Assembly (NCBI GenBank): GCA_008508345.1
Contig: QNGE01001036.1
Location: forward strand, 134,728 to 198,727
Length of the DNA: 64,000 nucleotides
Source: Paragonimus westermani
Taxonomy: Eukaryota; Platyhelminthes; Trematoda; Plagiorchiida; Troglotrematidae
Direction of reading: 5' to 3'
In this document: positions 33,401 through 48,300 of the stretch, in pieces
Numbering within the stretch: the stretch's first letter is position 1
Layout of the letters: the number at the start of each line of letters is the position of its first letter
Translations under genes and position numbers: made by a program
Notes under the pieces: generated by a model
Databases searched by the model: none
Told to the model about the DNA's origin: nothing
The model's input: only the letters and a program-made list of their open reading frames with translations

Positions 33401-36400
33401 GACAACATCTGTCACACAACTTTCCTCGCCATTTCTTAAGCTTTATTTTGAACGACCATTTCATTAGCAAGGTAATTCAGTTGCGTAAGGTGAGACGTTG
33501 GTTTGTCACAGTTGAAGGAAATTTGAACTTTCCTTCCTTCTAGATGCCGCTAAATTTTTATTCTGTTAGTACACCTTTTGCATCGGACAGAAAGTTCTTA
33601 TCTCTTTCCAACCTTCACAGGTGAAATTCGGACAACTGTGTTAACTAACTTTTTTGATAACTCAATCGGCTATTCCAAATACTTCATTCTATGCGATCAA
33701 ATGTGTACTTTGTCCAGTCTTATCAAATGCCAATCCTTGAAGTACGACGTGGCTTTTGTGTTTTGTTGCGGATTGTATGTGGTTGCATGTTTACGAAAGG
33801 ATACAATATACTGGTATCAATATTGCATTATGAACGTGCATTGACTTGCCTACTTGGCTGTTTGCAGATAACTACACCAACTAATTTGTTCATACAGTTG
33901 TTCATCTAAATTGAGATTGAAACCGAATTAGCCGGTCAGTTCAATACCCACATAAGTGGTAAACTGATTAACCGACGGATCTTTTAATCCTACGTTTACC
34001 GAGATCCTAAAGTGGAACTGACTTAGACGAATACTGATTAGTTTCAATATGTCTGATGGTGTTGGTTATAGAAATGAATTCATATAAATTTATTTTATGG
34101 GAGATATTTTTTCAGCCCGGTTCATTCCATCTGTCCTAGTCACGCGTGTTTGTTTATAATCTTTTCCGCAACTGTTAACAGTCTGAAGACAACATATTTA
34201 TTGTTGTTACGCAGCATGGGGTTTGAGAGTATTTTGACTATGCAGAAAACATTTAACTAATCATCAACTAGCTTCCGTGTTGTGTGGATTATTTATCTTC
34301 TACGAAAACGACAATGATGCACAGTAGTGTGAAGCATTTACCAAGGAATGGTGCCATTTTCAGATAGTTACCAGTGCAAGTTTGTAAATTACAGAATCCA
34401 CGTTCTTCCTTACAGTGCTTTTGACGTGCTACGGAAGAATTCATTGGAATGTGCGAGCGCGAGCAGGCACCAGTCGATTACTGTAATTGTCGGTAACTAT
34501 CATTTACCTGTCCACATAAAGAATGATTGCGATAAACATCGGAATATTCTCTACTTTTTCCCTTAGTGTATACAGTTGTAGCGAATAGGCCGATCATAAT
34601 AAACGTAACCGCCCTTCAGATGGGTTGTTGAGTGTACTGAACTTGGAATGTGGATTTCACAATCTCTATGAACCATATAATCTTTATTGAGAGCATTACG
34701 AACACGGATTCTCAAAGGCAGCAACATCTGGCTCATTTTTATGATCTGCTGAGAGCTGAGTGAAATCCAAACGTACTCAAACATTCGCAATACCCATCAA
34801 AGGCGTCAGCTTAGTAGAGCTTCGACGGCAATTCCCCCGAACGAGGATTTCAATGGGGTCGCCAATAGTGCAGTCTTTTTACTTAACTAAGATATGATCT
34901 GATATCTGTTGACTGAAGCTCTGGGCTTGTGTGTAAAATAGTGACGAAACGCAAATTACCAGATAAATACAGTTCGTACACTCAGAGTAGAGAAAAGTTG
35001 GGCAGAAAGTGAATGCAAAATCAAGTTTCGGTTAGCAGAACTCACAGATCGCTTAAATCGTAGGTTATTTTGATAAATACATCCGCAGTCAGTTGCTTCG
35101 ACTGCATAAGAGCACCTGTTTGCGACTAGTACATGAGAATTTGCAGTTTCAAAACTTTCAGGATAATAATGCTCAGAGTTCGTAATTATTTTGAGTGTGG
35201 ACAGATAGTGCTTCATCTATGCTGCCTGTCCAATTCCTGACTTTTGAGCCAATTAGTACTATAGCAACTATTAAATGTTTTGAGAAAACTTTCTGTCCTG
35301 CCAGCAAATACACTGTGACATATCTAAGAAACTTTGAAGATAAAATGAACGTCCGAAAACATAGCAGTTCCGTTTTTGTCGAGTTCAGAGGCGCTCAGAG
35401 TTTGAAAGGGTAGAACTGCTGGGGTATTCTCACAAGTAAATGTGACCCTGATCATCATGCATCTGCCTTCAATTCAAACATTACCTTGAGAAGAAGGCTG
35501 ATACAGGCATCATTCTTTACTACATTTACAGAAGGAATTCCGGTGAAGTTAATTTGAACCATCTTCAGAATCTGCGACTACTCATCAGCAATCATTTTCA
35601 GAAGATTGGTTACAGTGAAGATGCAAGCATAATAGTATTTCCTCTATCAGTAGTCTGTTTCAGAAGAGTACTGTAGAAAGCCTAAGGAATAGCATACGCA
35701 CAGTTGGCAGTTTATGTACGGCATGAGCAAAACTTATAAACTGAACTTATTGTCCAGTCGTTGTTGGATTGCAACATTGTTTACCACCAAGAAGATTGCG
35801 GACAAAGTGTCAATACTGAGGTGTGTGTGCTTTCAATAAACAGCTCTCAGAAACCGGTTTCACTAACTGACAACCATTGGGGGCCTGGCTAGAATTATGG
35901 TCACCGATCTAGGCCTAACTGCGATTAATTTTATTTCAAGGTTTGTGATTGTTTCAAATAGATGGTCACGTGATTAATTTCGATGAGACTGTATAGAATG
36001 AATAAATGATTGAGTAGACTGATCTATATCCTCTGGTTACTCGCATGCAAATGATTCAGAGAGAGTAACAACTTTCAGTAAGCGAACTGGGTTAAAAATG
36101 ACAAGAACAGTTTAGTCAAATGTGAACAACTGTTTGACTGGATAAGGCTGAGTTTTTGAAAATACACCTAGAACGATTCAAAGTGCAAACAGTAGATGAA
36201 TCGAGTAAGAAATTGATATTCAAAGCTGATCAAAATTCGAAGAAGACCCAGGCATAGTGAAACTAAAGATATCAGTGGGCCAGTCGCATTCAACCTGATA
36301 GCTGCACTAGCGCACACAATTCTTGAAAACCGGAATCGAGAAGACAATACAGGAAAAGCGAGAGATTTCATAAGCATGATTAAATATACTCTCGTATGAT

Positions 36401-37163
36401 GACACATAAGAATTACTGTTGTTTTTGAATCTATCTAGTAACTGTTTACATCAATTCAACATGCTACAACAGCGTTGATGAAACTCTTAGCAGCATGACA
36501 AATGGCGGTAATCGTAGATGAAATAAGCAGTAACATTTTTCAGTATACTCCACACATGCGTCATTGTACTTTGTTACTGCCATTTCCAAATATCATTGAA
36601 TAGGCCCTTCCCGAAAACAGATGTCTGCCAAGTTAACCGATTTCGACGCATAGCTGTTCTCATTGTTCCTCCTTGTGGTTTTCTTTTCACATTTGAAACT
36701 GGGAAAATCACTGCGTCAAATCCGAAGGAAAACGTTACACAGTCAGTGAGTGAAATTCTGAGAAACTATGAAAGTATGGGTAGGTGTGTTGCTATTCATC
36801 AGAAGGACATTTGTTGACAACCTACACAACAACCTTCCATTAAAACAAGTCGCTTGCCAACCAATACATTCTCAGTCGCCATGTGATCGACTTGTAAAAT
36901 TCCAGCGAAGTGCCAGAAACTGGTTGTCATGTCGACCGTTACAGGTATTGTTTTCACTGGTGAGATTTGCAGTCCTTTCGCCCCAACGACATTTGTTTCG
37001 TTTTGCGGTTAGGCTGATGGAGTTGGGCCAAACACCTCTTTCAAGTAGTGATTAATGTTTGCCATTGTTTTCTCTGTAGATTCCAACTGGCTTGGTATTC
37101 TGATCTCATTCAATTGCGTTCCGTGCTGATTTAAGCCTGCTTTTTGTCCCTGTCAGCATACAC

Positions 37164-37381
37164 CTCTGGACTGCACAATCTATCATCCGACCTCGCTGTG
37201 ACGCTACACGGTGCCCTGGGTTGCGCGTAAAGGAGCATATCCGTAAGCAGCCAACGTTCCACCATGCTACTTTCAGACATCTTTGTTTGTGCACGCTGAC
37301 CGCCGCTTCGGTTATCATTGAACAACCGACGGACCGACCGAACATCGGGAATTCCCTTTTCACCGTAAATTATGGGAGACT
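37164..37381 (-). CDS. Candidate exon, charged and low-complexity (unrecognised)
   Basis: On the minus strand the segment follows GGAATCAG and ends with CAGAG before GTGTAT. It is richer in G+C than the flanks. The translation is hydrophilic with many Ser, Arg, Asp and Glu residues and an R-S-V-R-R-L-F-N-D-N stretch, as in disordered regulatory regions. A second minus-strand frame is also open over the same bases, which weakens the call. The family is unknown. Confidence 0.18.
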
Positions 37382-39363
37382 CTGATTCCAAAATTTGTTC
37401 ACATTTATAAACATCCTTTGGCAGAAGTACCTTATTCCGTCCAACAATTTAGTAACAAAATGATGCTGGGAAAATTGAGTGTCATATCTCGCGTCAACCC
37501 TAGCAAACAACTCGAGCTAAGCTTGCAAACGTTTGACAGGTTTCATCTAGTTTCCACTACTGAAAATATCATGTGAACCCATTAACCACAAACACATCTG
37601 CTGCATTCTTGCTGTTCCATTGTATTTAAATTTAACGTGTGACCAATAAAAGTCCAAACAAAGTTCAAACAAACCATCATCGTCTGATCAGCTGAAGACC
37701 AGCATTTATGAGTTCTCCATTCCCCGTATTGTGAGTGTGCGTTCGAGGCAGGCAGGAAGGTTAATGCCACCCACAAATTAAAAGTACAAAATTTTGGAAT
37801 ACTTTACGCAATCTTCTTAAGAAAAGGCATACACGTATATTGTTTACCATATTTAGAATTAGGGTTTAACTATTCACAAGGAGTGTTTACTTAAACCGAT
37901 GGAACCATAATGCGTGATTTTGTAGCTTACATCTGGATGCGATATGGCTGTTGGTCATTGTTTTTAGCTTGGGCCGATCACCTTCTGACCCATAGCCGAA
38001 GATTCTGTCATCAACAGTTTCCGGAACAATGTGGACATGAACACTGTAAGAAGTGCATCATTTATAACAGAGTGGTTTTTAAGATTCGCTTTGAAACTGA
38101 CCTTATACTTTTTGGTTATTTCCCGTTCACATGGAGATGGTACACTATATCATGAAAAGACGACAACCTCGGTCGGAAATGACATTACTGTAGAACACGC
38201 ACATCTAGAGAACGAAGACATTTGGAAATGGATCGAGTAGCAGTGGCCCTTGAAAACAGTTACCAGGGCATTGAAATGATACTTTGCATGCAGCCCTGCA
38301 ACTTGTATCTTTAAGTTCAGTTGGCACACAAACAAAGAAAGCTTGGGTGAATTACATTAACAGGATAGTTGGAATTTACGGGTGTAACAAGAGTACCACA
38401 TTCGACTTTCTCCGAAAATCTTACTGACTTGTTTCTGCTGCCATAAGCATGCTGAACTGAAGATAGACTAACTGATTTCGTCTGCTTCGTGTACTTCGTC
38501 AGATTCGAGAACATCATTATCATTGAAATTCGTTGTGAATACCTGTCCGTTACCGAGCTTTAACCATAGGACCGAGTTAGCTGATCTTTCTTCAGTTATG
38601 CAATTAAATCATGATAGATTGGCTTTCCTTCTGTACCCAGTCAACTCGAGGTAACGTACAGATGTCAAGTGTTTTCGACCAGATAAAGTCCACACAACCT
38701 AGGCTGACTGTCACTGGTCTGCCCAACATATGAATAAAGAAGCGGAAGTAGACTGAGTAATACGGAGCTGATACGGGTGGAGCAAAGAAATTCGGCAGAC
38801 AACACGAATAACCCTCAAAAGGAAAGAATAATTTGATAGTAACAGTATGATAGGAGGAAATGAGACAGAGTTTGCACTGAGATTAAGGAAACGCAGATAA
38901 CTACAGATAGGAAACAGCAAACAATCTCACTCGCTTGTAGCCAGTTTTAGCACCATCTACTCCCATAGCGAGTTCCAGAATGCTCTGGCACACCTGCGTA
39001 GATGTTTCAGTAGTATGAGTGTGGTCAGACCGTAACTCGTTCAGTATTGATAGCGTGCCTACAAACAACCGGAAAGCGTGCGGTTTAGAGTTGGTAAAAT
39101 GAAACCGAACTTTTTCCCAGGTACGATTTTATGGTACAGAACCCAATCATTCAGGTCTTTAACATTAAGGGGGAAGCATGAAAGGGGTGTCTAATCTAAT
39201 GTGATAGAAACATTGTTCTGTCGTGCGCGTGAACAGTAACAGTGAGTGGAGTTTGGTTAATGATGTTTAGAGTCTGATAAACCCATTTACTGTGAGTTCA
39301 GCAAACGCCCCTAACCGTCCACAGTAACCTAAAACAGTAAGTGAGTGCTGACCTACACATCAC

Positions 39364-39564
39364 CTGAAACGACAAACTTAAATTGAGCTGCTGAGACTAG
39401 GGGACGGGTCCGTACCACCCATCGTAGGCGCCCTTTGTTTGCCAGGTATTCAAAGCCCCCAAAACCGAATAAGACACAAAAGAACACGCCTGGTTTCAGC
39501 CAGTTGATGCTCATTATCATACGCACCAAAAATGGGTTTGGCTTTGTGACGTACAGTGTGTGAT
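39364..39564 (-). CDS. Candidate exon with a hydrophobic segment (unrecognised)
   Basis: The minus-strand frame is open and ends TTTCAG before GTGATG, a fair donor. A CACAG just inside the 5' side could be an acceptor, giving 201 bp, phase 1 at both ends. The translation has W-L-K-P-G-V-F-F-C-V-L-F-G-F-G-G, a possible membrane segment, then a basic stretch and P-L-V-S-A-A-Q. The composition looks protein-like, but the acceptor lacks a good pyrimidine tract. No family was recognised. Confidence 0.22.
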
Positions 39565-41983
39565 CTGTGCTTGTCCAATGGATTTCAAAGATAACGCGCA
39601 AAAGTGGTTAACAGATAACGCTTGAACCCCTTCGGCGTAAGTGTACTGTTCCCGCGTTCTAGTCCATCCGACTGGGTTAAGTAAGTGCTCCGAATCGGAA
39701 ATATCAGGTTACTCGTATGTGAACGGGGGTGCCCTGTACTGGAGTACCACTGATACTTTAGATGATGTCAGGAGCTCTGGAACCGCTTTCTTTGTCTAAT
39801 CTTGGGTAAACCGATGGCTGTATATAATGTTGACGTTCACAAATTAACGTTGACTGAAAAATCCATCAGTACTTTCGGCTTCTGTTCACAGCTCTCAGAT
39901 TTACAGTCAGTGGTCCCTTCCAGGTTAATACTATCTTTCAATAATTTCACAATATATATATGACACTAGAAAACTCTTGGATCACTGGAAGATTTACCTA
40001 GCCATCATTTTACTGCGTGAGCTGGGTTCATATTGAGTTCCGGGGACAAACATATCAAACATCGCAATAAGTTCAATGATGTGTGTGCATGGTGTAGCAC
40101 TCCATCGTCGTCATCACTTTAGCTCGAAATCGTACTTGTGGTTACAATGGTGTGGCGCCGCTGGTTTTGACAATGGTCCACAAAGTTGCAAAGTTGTAAG
40201 TGACAGCGGACTTATAGCGAAGAAACCGGGGGGGGGGAAGAAGATAACAAAAACCACTAGAGTTTCATGAAAAAAGGTCGGCAGGCTTGAAGATGCACGC
40301 TCGCTACTGGCTGTGACGTAATACCAGGCCACAGAGTGGTCCCAACTGACGGCAAGAATGGTCGCGAAGTTCCCAACTAATTAGGCGGCACCTACGAACA
40401 TTGCTTAGTGGGAAAGCTCAGACTTTCATAGGCCGTAACCGCTTCACTCTTCGGTTCCCGGGCAATTTATTTTAACCATAGTAAGCCACACTAAACACTG
40501 AGCGATGCGTCAGCCACCCCTACGGCACATGGAATACAGTACGCAGACATCGAAGACTGAGAGTTTCGATATCCTGAATATCGGTGGCAAACTTGCACCC
40601 TTCTAAAACTTTGTGCCAACGTGTTACCCATAAATTCTGCTCAATTTCGTAAGAGCTAATTTTTTAAAACATCAATGATTGAACACCGAGATTATGCTTA
40701 TGTCTTCTACACAAATTACTGACAGACCAAAGCTGAACGCGTACCCACATTGTAACCTATGCTTTCTAGCAACAGCTGAGAGTCCTACCAACTCCTCGAA
40801 TGACGCAGGTTGCTGAGTGTATTAACTGCTCTTACTATTATCATCGGCACCATTACAGTGTAACAAGGTGTCATTACTTAGGTAGATGAATGGACCGACA
40901 GTCTTCAGCTATCTGTCAATATTAACACAATAAGTTCAATGCTAATTCAATGAAATGACATCACATTACACTGTGAGAGTGCAAAGCAAATAATACATAG
41001 ACTAATCATTTCATTCAGCCAATTATTCACAGTTCGTAGCTACTTGCATAAAAACCACACGAACCAATGTTGTGCGCTTTACATTATAATCGCAGTGAAT
41101 TGTTTTCACCGCCCCTTACCTGGAAAGCCTCACTAACCTCCCTTTTTCAAGTTCCATATTTATAAAGATCATGGTTTCAAATAACTTTTTTTGTGCAATG
41201 AATACAGGTCAACTTTTCTCACTCCTTTCTTCTACATCACTCACATCTTTGTCATTGGCTTCCTAGTATCTTCTGATCATACATTTTGACAAACTGTCCC
41301 AAGTTTCTACAATGACGACATACAGTGTTCATATGGGTAGTTAATTGCACACCATCATTGCAGTAACAGTTAGACAGTGTGCTTATCAGAATCTATGTGC
41401 GTCTTCTCAAGCAAGGGCTAGTGCCTGCATAGCCTGTATCTGTGAACGTACGAGCAAAACTTGAAACAGCTTAGTCAGATACTCTCAGTGAGGAGCGATT
41501 AGGACATCTGTATACCTGGTGCAAATTCTAATATCCAGTGACAGCAATTTCAACTGCAATCTCTGATATGATGTTCTAGAAGTTAGATGATATGGTACCA
41601 TTGTTTCTTCACATTATTTCATTGGCTATGAACAGTTAAATGACATATGCTCTGCTCTGTTGTCACCGAAATCACGAAAAGCTAGTATCCAACTCTGATC
41701 GTATCCAACCAATCACACATAATCTGCCGAAATAACCGTAAGTAATAAATGAATCTAAATAGGTGACACACAAGTGTCGCTGACCTTTACGTCCGCTTGA
41801 CCGTTCCGTTAGTTTTATTTGTTCGTCTCGATTAGTAACACTTCATGTTCAAAGACAATAGGCATGCTTGCGTCATCTAGCAATGACAGGGTTTATCGGT
41901 ATAAAGCGGCCATAGTAAACAAGACAGAGTGATGAATAAAGGCGTCCCACTTACGTAGTCGTCAGTGCGGCAGTCATTCACAG

Positions 41984-42181
41984 GAGGAACATGTCTTGCT
42001 GGGTTGGCATTACCAGTGGTGAGGAGTCTACAAGCAGAAGGGTGAATACGGTTAGGGTCAGAGGTGTACAACTAGCTCCGCAGACAATAGGGTTCGCGGA
42101 CGCCGATGAACGTAAATCCATCAACCCTGAGAACGGATCGACTAGAAGACGACTGGAACAGGCTATCAATCCAGTGGCAAC
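41984..42181 (+). CDS. Candidate internal exon, hydrophilic (unrecognised)
   Basis: The segment starts after CATTCACAG. It ends before GTGTAA (42182), or two bases later before GTAACT. The plus frame encodes a polar stretch rich in Arg, Ser, Glu and Asn after an early M-S-C-W. The G+C content is higher than in the neighbourhood. Entry phase is 2; the first donor leaves phase 2. The minus strand is open as well (41978-42211), so the strand is not certain. Confidence 0.22.
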
Positions 42182-45100
42182 GTGTAACTTTACTTCCGAT
42201 TTCCACTTCATTTTTGCACTATATTTTTAATCAGAAGATAAAACCGAAAGTTAGTGGAAATGTTGTAGGCAATGCTGATCGTAGGGAGGAGTGCACCTTT
42301 TACTTACACTTTCCGTAAGCTAAAACGAATTGCCAGTATCTTCAAATAAACTGTGCATTCACAAGTCTGGCAAAGCTACTTACACTACTAGTTAAATCAA
42401 GTTCGGATTCCGAATAACTAGACTGTTTCAGAGGCTGTACAACGTCTACCTTAGAAGTGAACAGTCCTCTAAAGAAACCAACTATCGGGAGAGGAACTTC
42501 CAAAATGAGTATCATCTTCGGAAGTTTACGGGTGACTAACGAAACTGTCAATGGTGACAGAGTTCCAAGTGAATAACCAAACGGCCGCAGAGATAATCGT
42601 TGACGATTTTTTGTAACGCACGTTGGGTTACTTCCAACTATTTGCCATTCTGAATCAGTCAGTGGCTGGGGAGGTAATGGTTGGTTCAGAAAAAAATATG
42701 CTTGGCGTACGATAAATCAACTGTTTTCAGCAAACACACTCAGACGTTTGGTCAGGTTTCGGTCAATATCATTAGACCGATAGTTGCGCGCGAAATGATT
42801 ATGAGCTTTGCATAATTTCCATTTGTGCCGATCGTGCACGATCGTCCGTTTCAGGATTCCAAGGTGGAAGGGAAATTCGGTCACAAATTTCTGTACTAAC
42901 TGGACGCTTCTAACTACCTATGCCTATTTCGTCAGTTTACGTAAAATGGTCACGCACGGAAATATCGGTAACACTGAACACTGTGCAACTTGTAGCCATG
43001 CCAATCGACAAGGTGTGGTGACTTCTTCATCAGTGGCTTCAAAATACTTGTGCTCCGACTGGCTGGGCATTACATTGACCTGTAGTTTGTCCTCATTCTG
43101 TCATTATTAGTGTACGCTGGCTGAAATCAATGTTTTAGATTCAGCACTTGATGGGACCGAATAAAATTACAAAATACCGGACTGCTGTATAGCGTAGCGT
43201 AGTTTCGGCTTTTATGATTACACTTTTACCGGTTACGATCTACGTCAGACCGTAAACCAGCTAATAGTGTAACCTTCGTGAGCGCTTTCATAACACAGTA
43301 GCAACCTTTGACTCGCACCATTATTCTGTATAACATGGATTTGTCAGAATTTTTAACAACCTACCGTTTGTAGCGTGGTTTTCTCGCTCTCATAGTTCTC
43401 TACCTGTTTGCGTATTCGTCACATTCGTATACTTATCCTCTTTCATACATAAACTTACTGAAAAGACGTAAGTAGTACTTGTCAGGATCCATTGATATAA
43501 CAACACAAATCTGTGAACTTCTGTAAGTCCATTTAACAAATTAACATTCAACCGCGAACATAGAGTTTGCCTAGTTACACATTTCTCTAGTATGGACTAG
43601 GCCCCACACAATTCTGCTCTGAGTTTGCACGTACGCTCAAAGTTACACAGACATAGAGATAAACATATGCATCGTACGCCGCTTAGAAAACCAGCACGTT
43701 CTCTATCCCCATTCAGTCGGTAAGCGTCATAGGGGAACCGATGTCACGTGGTGCCCGCGTACGCAACAATAAAATGGCTGTGCTGTACCTGCGCAGTGAA
43801 CAAGGTCAGTGAAGGTTTGCTTACATATGACACAGTTGTAGAGTATTAGCAGGCAAACATACTTTTGGCGTAATCTTTCTTCGGTGGACTAGTCGCCACT
43901 GCTAATTGAACGTAAACTGGAATTTACAAAATATTTCACGAAATCTCGTAGATAATGTTTCAGCTGAGAAGACGTAAATAAGACGCTCAAATCGACATGC
44001 TTGCCCCCAAGTATCGTTAGCAAAATCCGACCATTTAGTCTACGCGTATTCAGATGGCTGTGCGGAACGATTTTTCTGTTCAACCTTCTTGCTAGGTTTG
44101 GATTCTAGTGTATCAAGCAGCTTTTGATCGTTTCCGTTACCATGATCTCTTTCCCTGTAAGCAAATGGCAAGATTAGTTAATCCAAAATAACTACCAGTT
44201 TTACACTGATCAGATTTCGTAGTGTACAGAACATCAACGTGGTAATCACAAATTTAGTTAAACAAATGTAGTCCGAATAATATTCAACTTTTTGTCATGA
44301 CTTTTGTACAGTTCAGATGATATTTGTGTTGACGAGTATGTGGATGTCGAATTGGATATTTGTAGGGGGCGGCCAATAAGGTTATGCACATTGTTAAACA
44401 GGTGAAGGTTGGAAACTGAGCGTCCAGAAATTGGGCTAATTATGGAGACTGTCTAAAACGACTGATATGTTGACGGACATACGTTAGTTCGCTTCGAAAC
44501 AAGGTGTCAAGCTTGTTGTAAGCAGATTTTGAGTTTCACCATCCAGGATGAAAATCTGCCACCCATTTTTCCTCTTCACTTAGGTAAAAAGATTATGGTT
44601 TCAAAATATGTTTTTCATGGTTTTTGATACAAACTATGTGTAAAGAGAGGTAGCAAAGTAAACGTTGTCTTCCAAATGAGTGTGTAGTCAGTCGTTCATT
44701 GACAACGAAATATACTCATCCTAAACATGCGTTCGTTTCAATCCGTTAGCCTTCGTATCAGAGCTCCGTTCTTGTATTTAAAAAAATGGGGCACACCAGA
44801 GTGGGCCATCATTGAATGCGTCTTCTATGCTATGGTCTAAAGAATCTTGAATAATACAGTTCCAAACAGATGGAACAAACTTTCACCAAATTTGGTCACA
44901 GTACTACACTAACCTGTTCTAACAAGTCCCGCGGCAGCATGTTCTTATTTCTCTTAAATATACTATGTTATATGCTACAAGTTAATCAGTGGTCATTGTT
45001 TAATACTTCGCCGTTCAAATGTTGACATAAGGTTGATGTTACATCCCCATCAGGGAAACACACGGATTAAAAACGGTGTTGGTAAACGCATTGATGAGCA

Positions 45101-45340
45101 AGTGTGGTCAGGTGGTCAATAGAGGTGTGTCAAGCCTAGGAATTAACGAGTATCGACATCCTACTGGACTGAGTCCACGGGAATAGTTGTTTGTTGCTGT
45201 CAAGGCCACAACTTGGGTCCAAAACAAGTTACCCGATCCACCTTCCTTGATTATTGATTTTCACTCGCATCTCTAAGCACAACTCAGCCTATGTCATTCA
45301 CTTCCTTCTCAGCCATGTCAAACACGCGTGCTAATTGCAG

Positions 45341-45373
45341 GTCTTAACGTTGTCATCAACCAATCCGTCATCT
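45341..45373 (+). CDS. Possible 33-nt microexon
   Basis: Thirty-three bases lie between CTAATTGCAG and GTAAGTATCG, the latter a near-perfect donor. The length is a multiple of three and the frame encodes a Ser/Thr-rich undecapeptide. Micro-exon genes with runs of very short symmetric exons are known from schistosomes and other flukes. A single such pair can arise by chance, and I found no companion microexons. Confidence 0.12.
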
Positions 45374-48300
45374 GTAAGTATCGAGTATTTAGTCAAAAGC
45401 CATATTGATTGGGTTACATTTTGTCTGCCACCCTTTTTCTATACTCAAACTCATCTTTGCGCACGTGGATCGTTGACTGATCTTCGTGGTCGAACTGTGT
45501 ACCACACAAAGCGAGCACAAGCATGCTTGTTTGTATTAACAGTACCAAGTAATTGACAAATTGATTAATTTCAATACATTCCTTAGCGTTGAACATAAGT
45601 ATGTCCTTCAGAGTTTGCCGGAAAAACTTACATCATTCTACCAAAAATGCAGCTCCACGAAGGCGAAAACTCATCTACACCTGATATATGAAAGGTAAGG
45701 TTCAGTGGACTGCATATGTCAAAAATGCCCTTAGTTGTAGTCACTATATGCACTTGCTGAACAAACTTCCAGAGCACATCGTGTTTCCGTTTTCTCTAAC
45801 TTCCTGGGTTCAGCACAGTGTGATTGTCACAAATATTTCCCCGATGAGTGCACTTCAGTAAAGTTTGGTTCACGGCATGTGATGTTCGACAAGAGAAAGT
45901 TCACTGTGTTGAATGTGTGACATCCTTGAACATACTGGGAATAGAGAATGAGGCTAATCGCGTAAGTGGCATGTGAACGTGGTTAACAGTTTTACACTGT
46001 TTATTTTCTATGATCGACCTTAAAAATTGCGGTATCAAAGTAAACGACTACGATGAAATGTTTGAAAAATCGTATGGCCTAATCTGAGAATTACTATCAT
46101 GACTGTTAACGTAAGATGGCTTTCATAATGGAATATATAGTGCATTTCATAAATTCCGCGATATCATTCATTTAAAGTGCTACAAAATGTCTGTACACAG
46201 CACAGTTGTCTACCCGAAATGATTATTCATGATGTTATTCTCCACCGATGAAAACAGAATGGTCCAGGTAGTAACCAATCATCACTAAAGCAAATAAGAC
46301 TAGACGGTATTACAGAATGGTTCGTCTCTTTGTGCTGGTATAAACGTGTTAATCTTCTTGGCTCCTCGGTGGTGTGTACTACCTGTGGTAAGCTTTAGAA
46401 AAATAAGGAGTTTTGTGGTACCAATTTGAGTTTTATTGTTGTATCTCAGCTGGAGTGAACCTCTTCAGAAGAATCAGTCATGTGAAGTACAAAAGTACTG
46501 CAGTGGTAAATTGAATCACTGGGAATCGTACAGGAAACAACATTACACCATCCTACTGGTTTAAGAATGAAACCCTCATTAGCTGTTAACATTGTACAAC
46601 ACTATTGGTGAAATGATCAGCAAGGAGCATTGTGAAAAGTTCAATTTGGACAGCGTAATAATTCGTTCGACTTGGTGTTAAACCATCATACCACACGTAG
46701 AGATTCTCAGCTATGAAATTGTTGTTCTGTGGTGTTTGCCACCACGACTGAATTGTTTTGGCCCTAGCCCACCCACGAACATATGTACTTTCTGTAACCT
46801 TTCGAAATTGATCGGAAAATGGAAGTCTCAGCATCGCGAACACAATGTTTGTTTATCTACCACCATATGTTTTGGTTTGGGAACGCAGTAAACTGGTTGA
46901 ATCGAAACAAATGAAAATCACATACTTGTGCACGTGTTCGTTGGCCCAAATTACATTGTCTGTTTAGTTATGGTACTAAGTCTCGCAGTGTATTTCAGGC
47001 ATGTTGAATTCACTGGTCAAACACTTATCAGAAACACTGTAAGGTAGTGTAAACATGATTATTTCCGGAACTTAACAAAACAATTTAGCAAAACATTCCT
47101 AGTGAACGAGAGAATATTTCGGTTTTCAGAGGAGTTGACGAAAACATCTCTTTCACTAACCGAATATATGAATTTGTGAATGCACAATTTAATCGATAGT
47201 AATCCTTATTTGACCATTTGTCCTTGGTTACTAGATTCTCACAGATGCATGCAATTTCCAAAATAATGAGGTATTGACCTTCGTTTGCACATTCTTGTTG
47301 TTGCGGTAATAGTGCTTTGTGATCCTAGGCAGAATTCGAATCGACCATTCGGAAATGTGGCGGAACATTCCAGTGACTATGACAACAACTGAATGACAAG
47401 CGTGTAGATTTTGGGTTCACTAGGCTAACTGTTGAAAAAATTAATTTACCACTGGTTTATAAAATGTATGACTTACACTCTACAAGTAGGTAGCAGCAAT
47501 AGAAGCGAAATCGATAGGTGGACCACTGACTTTAGTCATTAAATGCCTTGGAACAGAACACATCGAACTCTCAGTTTTATCAAACTTCATTCTCTACTTG
47601 CTACAACATTTAAAATAGAAAACCGTCCGCAGTTACCGACTGAATTCACATCACCAAAATAAAGACAAAATTTCGCTTCTCATGTACGACCACGAGGCTA
47701 ATCTCAGTCCGGTAAATAGTAACATTTTTGTAGGAATGAATTAGGTCAGTAAATAGTAAGAGTACAGACTAACTAACTACTTATAACCATACATTGGATA
47801 GCGCAACTTGTGACTTCCGTGGATTGTGTTCTAACATGATCCAGTAGGCACGAGTTTTTCTATGGATAACGTTGTACAACTGAAAATTTTCATTCAGGAC
47901 AAAGACTCCCTCATGAAAACTAACAAAATTCTTTCAAGTGTTGTGCTCTTTTGAACTGACTGGACACATGGATTGGAGTCATCCGAATTGACAAATATTT
48001 AGATGAAAACTTTTATCGCAACACATCTTTTCGTATATGTTTGCCCTGTAAAGTAGCCAATGTATGAAGCCCGGAATCAACAAACAGAAACATCGATCCG
48101 GAAACATACCTTTTTCAATTCTGAGATCCAAACAAACGTAGAATGGAAACTGACATGTTTTGTTTCAAATTAGGTTACACATACGTACATCTGAGTCAAG
48201 TAACGAACATTTCAGGCTGCAACCAATCTCTGGGACGTAAGGTTGCATCCTGACACTCAGTTTAACATATGAATCTGATCACCATCGTTAGGTTGCAGTT

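Noticed and set aside
40228..40237. Run of ten G bases
   Set aside because: A single homopolymer without further G-runs nearby; no G-quadruplex pattern and possibly a sequencing artefact.
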